Assembly: GCF_014653695.1 (NCBI RefSeq)
Contig: NZ_BNAR01000001.1
Span: 806,001 to 870,000, forward strand
Direction: 5' to 3'
DNA: 64,000 bases
Source of the DNA: Lentzea cavernae
GTDB taxonomy: Bacteria; Actinomycetota; Actinomycetes; Mycobacteriales; Pseudonocardiaceae
The notes below the pieces were generated by a model that saw only the letters and a list, made by a program, of their open reading frames with translations, had not been told where the DNA came from and made no database searches. Below, piece after piece: positions 15,799 to 23,039 of the stretch (positions are counted from its first letter, which is position 1; every line of letters starts with the position of its first letter). A program made the translations under genes and the position numbers.

Positions 15799-15964
15799 TG
15801 GCTGTATCAAGGTCCATGTTCGCGACAGCCGGGCCCGACGCGGCCCCTGGCGGCACGGCCGGACGGCCCACGTACAACACCGGTACGCGGGCCGTCCGGC
15901 CGCACCGCCAGGAACCACCTCAGGCGCGGCTCTCATCGAACGGGACCTCGATACAGCCACTAGT
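15794..15964. mobile_element. MITE-like element with inverted ends and CTAG flanks
   Basis: Bases 15794-15815 and 15943-15964 are inverted copies with 21 of 22 matches (core TGGCTGTATC). Both ends abut CTAG, so a 4-base CTAG target duplication fits, as in IS5-type insertions (inference). It is 171 bp with no coding capacity and contains a large hairpin. The TAG stop of the preceding gene is formed by the left CTAG, and the same stop would exist without the insertion. Confidence 0.65.
15846..15912. repeat. long hairpin inside the MITE-like element
   Basis: Arms 15846-15869 and 15889-15912 (24 bases, 22 pairs; core CGGCCGGACGGCCC) with a 19-base loop. It could end transcription from the membrane-protein gene in either direction, or be the structural core of the element. 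Confidence 0.6.
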
Positions 15965-16018
15965 CGGTTGTCGCACCCCCATCGCCCTGCCTACGTTCGC
16001 CCTGGAGAACTTCGGGAG

Positions 16019-17350
16019 ATGGGGGACGACTTGCGCAGACGTGACTTCTTCGCAGCGGCGGCCGGGGTGGCCGCTGTCGTGGCCAATCCGGCGAGCGCGC
16101 TCGCGGCCAACGAGCAGAGGCCGGGCGCCTCGCACCTGCCGAACCTCGACCTCGGCGACTTCCCCGTCTTGGCAAGGGTTCGGGCCCGCCGGGCGCTGGA
16201 GCACCTGAAGGTGCTGAGCGACAAGATCGGGCCGCGCATCGGCGGCACCGCGTCCGAGCATCGGGCGCGCGACTACCTCGTCCGTGAGCTCAAGGCGTTG
16301 CGGTACCAGGTGACGACGCAGCCGTTCACCGTGCCGGACAAGTACCTCGCCGAGGTCAACGGCAAGTGGCAGGCGGGCGCGTCCCGCTTCGGCAAGCTCG
16401 GCGTCGCCGTCAAGGCCCCGTTCGTCGAGGTAGTCGACGGCCAGCTGCCGGACCTGACCGGCAAGATCGCGTTCTACGTCAACGCCCCCGCCGGTTCCGC
16501 GCCCACGCACGCGGCGGTCGAACGCGGTGCGGTGGCGGTCGTCCTCGGCCGGATCTCCGCCACGGCGAGCAAGTCGAGCGCGTTCTCCCCCACCCTCGAC
16601 CGCGACGTCGCCGTGCCGGTGATCGGTCTGGCCCAAGTGCACACCGAGAAGCTGCGGGCCCAGGGCACGGGCGAGCTGACGATCAACACCGTCCACCACC
16701 CGAACCTGACCTCCTACAACGTGATCGCGGACCGGCCGGGGACGTTCCCGTGGCGCGACAACGGGGTCGTGATGGTCACCGCGCACTACGACACCGTGCC
16801 GGGTTCGCCGGGCGCCAACGACGACGGCAGCGGCACGGTGCTGTGCCTGGAGCTGGCGCGGGTTCTGCGCCACCTGCCGACGCACAAGGCGTTGCGGTTC
16901 GCGCTGTGGGGCTCCGAGGAACAGGGCCTGCTCGGGTCGCGGCACTACGTCTCGCAGCTCCCGCCCGAGGAGATCGCGCGGATCAAGGGCGTGTTCCAGA
17001 ACGACATGGTCGCCACGAGCCACGACCCGGCGACGGCGTACTGGCTGTTGTCCGTGGACGGCGCCGACAACGCGACGACGGCCGGTGTGCGCGCGGCGGC
17101 GCAACGGCTCGGCTACGACCCGAGGGTGCACGGACCGGTGGCGCGCGGGTCGAGCGACCACGTGCCGTTTCACGAGAAGGGCATGGCGTCGGCGAACTTC
17201 AGCTGGCGCGGTGAGGGCGGACCGGCACAGCTGGAGCCGATCTACCACACGCCGGAGGACACGATCCGCGACAACATCAGCCTGGAACGGCTGCAGGTGT
17301 CGCTGGAGCTGATCGGGGCGGCGGCGTACCGGCTCGCCACCCAGCGCTAG
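16019..17350 (+). CDS. secreted M28-family zinc aminopeptidase-like protein
   Basis: 443 residues. A Tat-type signal (LRRRDFFAAAAGVAAVVA) is followed by a PA-domain insert (about residues 130-215) and the M28 catalytic domain. Zinc ligands and catalytic acids are visible: VTAHYDTV, GANDDGSGT, WGSEEQGLLGS, FQNDMVATSH and SSDHVPFHEKG. It should remove N-terminal residues from peptides outside the cell. ATG at 16019 is chosen because it places the twin-arginine motif at the start. The stop interlocks with the convergent GGDEF-EAL gene (CTAG at 17347-17350). Confidence 0.88.
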   Translation: MGDDLRRRDFFAAAAGVAAVVANPASALAANEQRPGASHLPNLDLGDFPVLARVRARRALEHLKVLSDKIGPRIGGTASEHRARDYLVRELKALRYQVTTQPFTVPDKYLAEVNGKWQAGASRFGKLGVAVKAPFVEVVDGQLPDLTGKIAFYVNAPAGSAPTHAAVERGAVAVVLGRISATASKSSAFSPTLDRDVAVPVIGLAQVHTEKLRAQGTGELTINTVHHPNLTSYNVIADRPGTFPWRDNGVVMVTAHYDTVPGSPGANDDGSGTVLCLELARVLRHLPTHKALRFALWGSEEQGLLGSRHYVSQLPPEEIARIKGVFQNDMVATSHDPATAYWLLSVDGADNATTAGVRAAAQRLGYDPRVHGPVARGSSDHVPFHEKGMASANFSWRGEGGPAQLEPIYHTPEDTIRDNISLERLQVSLELIGAAAYRLATQR

Positions 17351-19326
17351 GAGGTCGGCACCACGACGCGGGCGCGGTCGGCGCGTTGCGCGTCCGGCCC
17401 CCGCAGCCACGCGGCGAACTCGTCCGCCGGCAGCGGTTTGCTCAGGCAGTACCCCTGCACGATGTCGCAGCCCAGGGCGGCGAGGACGGCCCACGTCTCC
17501 TCGTCCTCGACGCCCTCGGCCACGACCTCCAGCTCCAGGTTGTGCGCGAGCCCCAGCAACGAGCGGGTGATCGCGCCGCTGGACGAGTCCGTGCGCATGT
17601 TCGTGGTGAACGAGCGGTCGATCTTCATCTCGTGCACCGGCATCGTGCGCAGGTAGGCGATGGACGAGTAGCCGGTGCCGAAGTCGTCGATCGACAGCCG
17701 CACGCCCAGGTCCCGCAACCGCGTCAGCACGTCGCTCGCGCGGTGCGGGTCGGCGATGATCGCGCTTTCGGTGATCTCCAGGGTCAGCACCCGCGCCGGC
17801 CGGCCGTGGTGCTCCAGCAGCGCGGCGACCTGCTCGGGGAACGTCCTGTCGTGCAGGCACTGCGCGCCGACGTTGACCGAGACCGGCACCTCCCAGCCGC
17901 TGAGGTGCCAGGCGTGGCACTGGGCCAGCGCGTGGTCGAGCACGTACTGCGTGAGCGGCTCGATCAGGCCGGTCTCCTCGGCGGCCGGGATGAACCTGTC
18001 CGGGCCGAGCAGGCCGAGGCGCGGGTGCTGCCAGCGGCACAGGACCTCGGCGCCGCAGACCGTGCCGGTGCGCAGGTCGGCCTTCGGCTGGTAGTGCAGG
18101 ACGAGCTCGGCCTGGTCGATGGCGCGGCGCAGGTCGCTGATCACGGTGAGCTGGGCGGCGCCGTGCCGGTCGAGGCCCGGTTCGTAGACCGACGTGCCGA
18201 GCCGGGCGCGCTTGGCCGCGTACATGGCGATGTCCGCGTGCTTGAGCAGTTCGTGCGCGTCGGCGGAGTCGGTCGGGTACAGCGCGACGCCGATGCTGCA
18301 GCCCACGTCGACGGAGAGCCCGTCCAGGTCGACCGATTCGGCCAGTGCGCGGTGCACGCGTTCGGCGACGATCAGGGCGTTCGCGGACGTGCTCACCGAC
18401 GGCAGCAGGACCGCGAACTCGTCGCCGCCCAGCCTGGCGACCGTGTCGATGCCGCGCACGGCCCCCGTCAGGCGGTTGGCGACGAGCTGCAGCAGCTTGT
18501 CTCCGAACGCGTGCCCGAGGGTGTCGTTGATCGGCTTGAAGCGGTTGAGGTCGATCAGGAACAGGCCGAGCGGGTCGCCGGTCTGGTTGCTGCGGCGGAT
18601 GGCCTGCTCGGTGTGCTGGGTGAGCAGCGTGCGGTTGGCGAGGCCGGTCAACGCGTCGTGCATCGCCTCGTGCTCGCTCTTGGCCGCCTGGCGGAGGATC
18701 TTGCGGCGGTGGCCGAGCAGGACCACGCCGCACAGCCCCACGAGTCCGAGGTCGACGGCGAACGCGATGAGCGCGGCGAGGCGCAGGTTGCCGTTGCGCT
18801 GTTCCGCGGCACGCAGGTGGTCCGTGGTCTCCAGGCGTTTGAGCTGCACGACCGTGGAGAGCTGCTTGCGCAACGACACCAGCGTGAGCTCGGCCTGGTA
18901 GGCGTTCTGCAACGACGCGGTGGTCTCGCCCCGGTCGCCGGCCGCGACCGTCTCGCGCAGCAGACCGCTGTAGTCGCCGTAGAGGTCGCTGACGATGGTG
19001 GCGGCGCGGACGTCGGCGGGACCGCCGTGGTCGCGCAGCCAGCGCAGGGTCTCGTCGGCCACGCCGGTGGCGTTCGCGACGGGCTGGCGCATCACCTTCG
19101 TCCCGGACCTGACGTAGTCGGTGAGGGCGTGGTCGGCGACGTCGACGTTCTGGACGACGAGACCCCAGCGGTCGCTGATCTCGTTGAGCTCGTGCAGGTG
19201 CGTGGCGGCTTGCTGCATGCTGAGGCTCGTCCACAGCGCGAGGCCCGCCAGCGCGGCGAGACCGACAGTCAGGCTGACGACCGTCGTCTGCACGGTGGTG
19301 CGGGTCTCGACCCAGTTGGACAGCAT
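17347..19326 (-). CDS. membrane GGDEF-EAL protein (c-di-GMP synthase/hydrolase receptor), locus A
   Basis: 659 residues. Helix 13-33, an extracellular helical sensor region of about 150 residues, helix 183-205, then cytoplasmic GGDEF and EAL domains. The synthase motif GGDEF is at 300-304 with an RxxD inhibitory site (RGID) five residues before it. The phosphodiesterase part has EVL at 427 instead of EAL, but keeps SVNVGAQCL, LEITESAII and DDFGTGYSS, so activity is possible. It is paralogous to the protein at 37036-38958. Divergent, 140 bases away, is a sugar-binding lipoprotein that probably delivers the signal. Both enzymatic activities are predicted from motifs only. Confidence 0.9.
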   Translation of the reverse strand: MLSNWVETRTTVQTTVVSLTVGLAALAGLALWTSLSMQQAATHLHELNEISDRWGLVVQNVDVADHALTDYVRSGTKVMRQPVANATGVADETLRWLRDHGGPADVRAATIVSDLYGDYSGLLRETVAAGDRGETTASLQNAYQAELTLVSLRKQLSTVVQLKRLETTDHLRAAEQRNGNLRLAALIAFAVDLGLVGLCGVVLLGHRRKILRQAAKSEHEAMHDALTGLANRTLLTQHTEQAIRRSNQTGDPLGLFLIDLNRFKPINDTLGHAFGDKLLQLVANRLTGAVRGIDTVARLGGDEFAVLLPSVSTSANALIVAERVHRALAESVDLDGLSVDVGCSIGVALYPTDSADAHELLKHADIAMYAAKRARLGTSVYEPGLDRHGAAQLTVISDLRRAIDQAELVLHYQPKADLRTGTVCGAEVLCRWQHPRLGLLGPDRFIPAAEETGLIEPLTQYVLDHALAQCHAWHLSGWEVPVSVNVGAQCLHDRTFPEQVAALLEHHGRPARVLTLEITESAIIADPHRASDVLTRLRDLGVRLSIDDFGTGYSSIAYLRTMPVHEMKIDRSFTTNMRTDSSSGAITRSLLGLAHNLELEVVAEGVEDEETWAVLAALGCDIVQGYCLSKPLPADEFAAWLRGPDAQRADRARVVVPTS

Positions 19327-19424
19327 CTATTGGCGCCTCACGTGGACATCGCTTTCCTGCGAAGGGACTATTGGTACGCAGCCAAAGGATTCCACGCAAG
19401 CCGACACAGCGGTCCGATGTGCAC

Positions 19425-19430
19425 TAGCCT
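19425..19430 (+). promoter_or_regulatory. -10 element for binding-protein gene, locus A
   Basis: TAGCCT, preceded by CCGATGT and followed by TGGCCGCT. The same arrangement (CGATG, TAGCAT, CGGCCGCT) lies upstream of the paralogous binding-protein gene of locus B, which suggests a conserved promoter. It is 37 bases before the ATG at 19467. Confidence 0.4.
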
Positions 19431-19466
19431 TGGCCGCTTTCCCGGATCGACTGATGGGTCTTCTCC

Positions 19467-20522
19467 ATGGTTCGCGCTGTCCGTGCCTTCCTGCCTGCGG
19501 TTTTGCTCGCGGTGGCGGGGGTGAGCGGATGCGGGGCTGCCAAGACGTCCGATGACCCGCCCACAATCGGGTTCCTCGCGCAGAACAACAGCCGCGACTT
19601 CTCCAAGGAGATGAGCGAGGGTTTCCGCGCCGGCGTGTCGATCGCGGGCGGGGTCAGGGCCGAGATCACCGGACCGGACACGCACGACGGTCTCAAGCAG
19701 GTCGAACTGCTGAAGGACCTCGCCACGCGGGCCAAGGCGGGCATCGGCGTGTCGGCGGTCGCGCCGGAGATCGTGGCGGAGCCGATGGCCCAGGTCATCG
19801 GGGAGGGCATCCCGGTGATGGCGGTCGCCGGCGGCCAAGTCGCGCCGGGCAGCGGCGTCAAGCTCATGATCGAGAACGACGGCTTCGAGCTCGGCACGCT
19901 CCTCGCGGACGCGGCGGCCGACCGGTTGCCGGCGGACACCACGGGCAAGATCGTGATCGGCAGCAACTCCCCCGCCATGCCCGCGCTCGACCAGCGGGTG
20001 CTGGGGATGCGGGCCCGTCTCGCGGAACGGCTGCCGAAGCTGCAGGTCATCGGCCCGCTCGACACCGGCCGCGACCTCACGACGAACCTCGCGACCTGGC
20101 AGCGGCTCGCCGACGCGAACCCGGACGCCCTCGCGCTGCTGGGCGCCGGTGACGTGGACGCGATCAACCTCGCGGCCGTGCACGCGGAGAAGAACGCGAA
20201 GTGGCTGGCAGCGGCGTTCAGCATCGACCCGAAGGCGTTGCAGGGCGTCAAGGAGGGCCACCTGTTCGCGACGATCTCCGCCGAGCACTTCCTCAAGGGC
20301 GCGGTGGCCGGGTGGATGCTCGCGCAGCACGCCAAGAGCGGCAGGGCCCTGCCCGAGGGCTGGTTCGTGGCGCCCGGTCTGCTGGTGCAGGCCTCCAACG
20401 TGGACGAGATCATCGGCCGCCAGGCGAGCGAGGCCACCCGGCTGGAGGCCGCGCGGCCTCAGATCGACGCCCTCACCACGAACTCGATGAAGTACCTGCG
20501 GCCACTGGACCAGGCGCGCTGA
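19467..20522 (+). CDS. sugar-binding lipoprotein without ABC partners, locus A
   Basis: 351 residues of the periplasmic-binding-protein type I fold (ribose/galactose-binding class). Lipobox VSGC (Cys22), then PTIGFLAQNNSRDFSKEMSEGF as the first strand-helix, GDVDAINLAAVHAEKNAKW, and EHFLKGAVAGWMLAQHAKSG near the C-terminus. No permease or ATPase gene is adjacent; the neighbour is a divergent GGDEF-EAL membrane protein. The same two gene types recur at 36-39 kb, so the likely job is ligand reception for the c-di-GMP enzyme rather than uptake. Ligand unknown. Confidence 0.85.
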   Translation: MVRAVRAFLPAVLLAVAGVSGCGAAKTSDDPPTIGFLAQNNSRDFSKEMSEGFRAGVSIAGGVRAEITGPDTHDGLKQVELLKDLATRAKAGIGVSAVAPEIVAEPMAQVIGEGIPVMAVAGGQVAPGSGVKLMIENDGFELGTLLADAAADRLPADTTGKIVIGSNSPAMPALDQRVLGMRARLAERLPKLQVIGPLDTGRDLTTNLATWQRLADANPDALALLGAGDVDAINLAAVHAEKNAKWLAAAFSIDPKALQGVKEGHLFATISAEHFLKGAVAGWMLAQHAKSGRALPEGWFVAPGLLVQASNVDEIIGRQASEATRLEAARPQIDALTTNSMKYLRPLDQAR

Positions 20523-20562
20523 GCTGGGTGAGCATGGCGGCACCCCTGCCTTTGGAGGCCGC

Positions 20563-21990
20563 ATGATCAACCGACGGACCCTCACCAAATCCCTCGGCGT
20601 GGCACTGGCCGCGACCGCCACCGGTGGTGTCGCGAGCGCCGACACGACCTCGGACACACGCCGGAACCGGTACCTGATCCGCAACGGCGCCGTGGTCACC
20701 GCGGATCCCGCGCTGGGGGTCTTACCGCGCGCGGACGTCCTGGTCGACGACGGCAGGATCGTCGCGGTCGGGCGTGAGGTGACCGCGCGGGGCGCCAAGG
20801 TCGTCGACGCCTCGGACATGATCGTCATGCCCGGTTTCGTCAACACCCACTTCCACATGTGGAGCGCGCTGGGCCGCAACTTCGTGGCCGACGGCTTCCC
20901 GTACTTCGCGGCGAAGCGGGCGACCTCCACGCTGTACTCGGCCGAGGACGTCTACCGCAGCGTGCTGCTCGGGCTCGCGGAACTGGCGAACGCGGGCGTG
21001 ACCACCGTGCACAACTGGTCGAACAACACCCGCTCCCCCGCGCACGCCGACGCGGAACTCCGTGCGCACCGCGACGGTCTGCTGCGCGCACGGTTCTCCT
21101 ACGGCCACGTCGACCAGATGTCGCGGGACGCGCCGATGGACTTCACCGACGTGGATCGCGTGCGGCAGCAGTACTTCGCGGGCGGCACGGCGTTCGACGG
21201 GCTGGTGCACCTCGGTGTGGCCGTGCGCGGTCTGTCGCAGAGCGCCGAGCCCGCGTTCTTCGCGGACATGGACGCCGTGGTGGGCCGCGGTCTGCCGGTC
21301 GCGATCCACGCGGGCCAGGCACCGCCCCGGATCGTGGACGCGGCGGACTACGAACGGCGGGGCTGGCTCGGGCCCAGGACGTTGCTGTGCCACTACGTCA
21401 CGGCTTCCGACAGCGACATGGAGATCATGGCGCGGACCGGCACACCGCTGTCCTGGTCCCCGCACTCGGAGTTCCGGCTCGGGACCGCCGGCGATCCGCG
21501 GGACGCGCTGCTGCGGTTCCGCAGGGCCGGGGTGCCGGTGTCGCTGTCGTCGGACGCCACCTCCATCGCGCCGTCGGACATGTTCGAGGCGATGAGGCTC
21601 GTCTGGAACACCGGGATCCCCTGGGCCGGCACGCCTTCCGCCGGCCTGCCCGAGGTCGGGTTCCGCGACGTGCTGCAGATGGCGACCCTGAACGGCGCCC
21701 GCGCGCTCGGCCTCGGCGACGTCACCGGGTCGATCACCGCCGGCAAGCGCGCGGACGTGATCCTCGTGCGCGCCAACGACATCAACCTCGCGCCGGGCGG
21801 GTTGTTCGAGACAACACTCGTGCAGGCGGCGACCGCGGCCAACGTCGACACGGTCTTCTCCGACGGCCGGATCGTCAAGCGCGGCGGCCGCCTGGTGGCC
21901 TACGACGTCGACCGGATCGTGCGGGACGCGCGGACCTCCTCGCTGCGCATCCGCACGTCCGCAGGCGGGATCCTCACGCCCCCGAGCTGA
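20563..21990 (+). CDS. exported metal-dependent amidohydrolase (cytosine/chlorohydrolase-like)
   Basis: 475 residues. The signal peptide has an arginine pair (MINRRTLTKSLGVALAATAT), probably Tat. The amidohydrolase barrel has metal ligands NTHFHM, VAIHAGQ, LLCHYV and SSDATS, and the small beta-domain pieces lie at both ends (VLVDDGRIVAVG; GKRADVILV). It resembles the TrzN/AtzB/cytosine-deaminase branch, which hydrolyses amines or halides on heterocycles; the substrate is not identifiable. GGAGG precedes the ATG. It starts 40 bases after the binding-protein gene and may share its transcript. Confidence 0.82.
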   Translation: MINRRTLTKSLGVALAATATGGVASADTTSDTRRNRYLIRNGAVVTADPALGVLPRADVLVDDGRIVAVGREVTARGAKVVDASDMIVMPGFVNTHFHMWSALGRNFVADGFPYFAAKRATSTLYSAEDVYRSVLLGLAELANAGVTTVHNWSNNTRSPAHADAELRAHRDGLLRARFSYGHVDQMSRDAPMDFTDVDRVRQQYFAGGTAFDGLVHLGVAVRGLSQSAEPAFFADMDAVVGRGLPVAIHAGQAPPRIVDAADYERRGWLGPRTLLCHYVTASDSDMEIMARTGTPLSWSPHSEFRLGTAGDPRDALLRFRRAGVPVSLSSDATSIAPSDMFEAMRLVWNTGIPWAGTPSAGLPEVGFRDVLQMATLNGARALGLGDVTGSITAGKRADVILVRANDINLAPGGLFETTLVQAATAANVDTVFSDGRIVKRGGRLVAYDVDRIVRDARTSSLRIRTSAGGILTPPS

Positions 21991-22957
21991 TGTCGAGCAC
22001 GGCCTCGGTGAACGCCGCCGGGGCCTCCTGCGGCACGTTGTGCCCGATGCCGTCGAGGATCCGGTGCTCGTAGCGGCCGCTGAACTGCTTGCGGTACGCC
22101 ATTCCGTCCTTGTTGGGTCCGTCGAAGTCGCTGGCGATCGTGATGGTGGGGACGCTGATCACCGGCTTGGCCTGCAGCCTGCGCTCGAGCCCGTCGTAGC
22201 GGTGCTCGCCCTGCGCGAGCCGCAGGCGCCAGCGGTAGTTGTGGACGACGATCGCGACGTGGTCGGGGTTCTTCCAGGCCGCGGCGCTCTGGGCGTAGGT
22301 GGCCTCGTCGAAGTTCCACTGCGGCGAGGCCAGCTTCCAGATGAGCTTGTTGAACTCGTAGGAGTTCTGCTCGTAGCCCTTCACCCCGCGCTCCGTCGCG
22401 AAGTAGTACTGGTACCACCAGCCGAGTTCGGCCTGCGGTGACAGCGGTTCCTGGTTCTGCGCCAGGTTGACCACCAGGTACCCGCTCACCGACACGAGAG
22501 CCGTGACCCGTTCCGGCCACAGCGCCGCGGTGATGCAGGCGGTCCGCGCGCCCCAGTCGAACCCGGCCACGGTCGCCTTGCGGATCTTCAGCGCGTCCAT
22601 GAACGCGATGACGTCGGCGGCGATGGCGGACTGCTGGCCGTTGCGCTGGGTGTGCGCGTGCAGGAACCGGGTCGGGCCGTAGCCGCGCAGGTACGGGATG
22701 AGCACCCGGTGCCCCTTCGCCGCCAGGGCCGGTGCCACGTCGACGAAGCTGTGGACGTCGTACGGCCAGCCGTGCAGCAGGATCGTGACGGGACCGTCCG
22801 CCGGGCCGATCTCCACGTAGCCGACGTCCAGCAGGCCGGCCCTGACCTGCTTGACCGGGCCCCAGGCCGGCTGGGAGGCGTGGGCGGTCGCGGTGACGAG
22901 GGGTGCCGCGAGGCCGGCCACGGCCAGCGCCTGGGAGAACTGTCGCCTGCTGATCAT
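21974..22957 (-). CDS. exported alpha/beta hydrolase, epoxide-hydrolase-like
   Basis: 327 residues with a Tat-like signal (MISRRQFSQALAVAGLAAPLV). Oxyanion motif LLHGWPYD, nucleophile elbow AGFDWGAR (aspartate in place of serine, as in epoxide hydrolases and dehalogenases), and catalytic histidine in GIGHNVPQEAP. The aspartate nucleophile favours epoxide or haloalkane hydrolysis over ester cleavage. The last 17 bases overlap the convergent amidohydrolase gene. No regulator is evident. Confidence 0.82.
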   Translation of the reverse strand: MISRRQFSQALAVAGLAAPLVTATAHASQPAWGPVKQVRAGLLDVGYVEIGPADGPVTILLHGWPYDVHSFVDVAPALAAKGHRVLIPYLRGYGPTRFLHAHTQRNGQQSAIAADVIAFMDALKIRKATVAGFDWGARTACITAALWPERVTALVSVSGYLVVNLAQNQEPLSPQAELGWWYQYYFATERGVKGYEQNSYEFNKLIWKLASPQWNFDEATYAQSAAAWKNPDHVAIVVHNYRWRLRLAQGEHRYDGLERRLQAKPVISVPTITIASDFDGPNKDGMAYRKQFSGRYEHRILDGIGHNVPQEAPAAFTEAVLDISSGA

Positions 22958-23005
22958 GGGGCTGACGCTAGGGGTGCCGCGGCCGGGCTCGCGAGCGTCA
23001 GGTGA

Positions 23006-23039
23006 CGGTGCCGGGATACGTCACCACGTCCCGGCACCG
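23006..23039 (-). terminator. hairpin directly after the LAL regulator gene
   Basis: CGGTGCCGGGA (23006-23016) pairs perfectly with TCCCGGCACCG (23029-23039), an 11-base stem with a 12-base loop, beginning one base past the stop codon of the LuxR gene. No T-run, as is common for actinomycete terminators. Confidence 0.65.

Noticed and set aside
15920-19399. 1159-codon open frame antisense/out of frame over the M28 and GGDEF-EAL genes
   Set aside because: It covers two well-supported genes in other frames and has no recognisable domain.
19467-20522. Treating the locus A binding protein (and its locus B copy) as part of an ABC importer
   Set aside because: No permease or ATPase gene adjoins either copy, while both adjoin a GGDEF-EAL gene.
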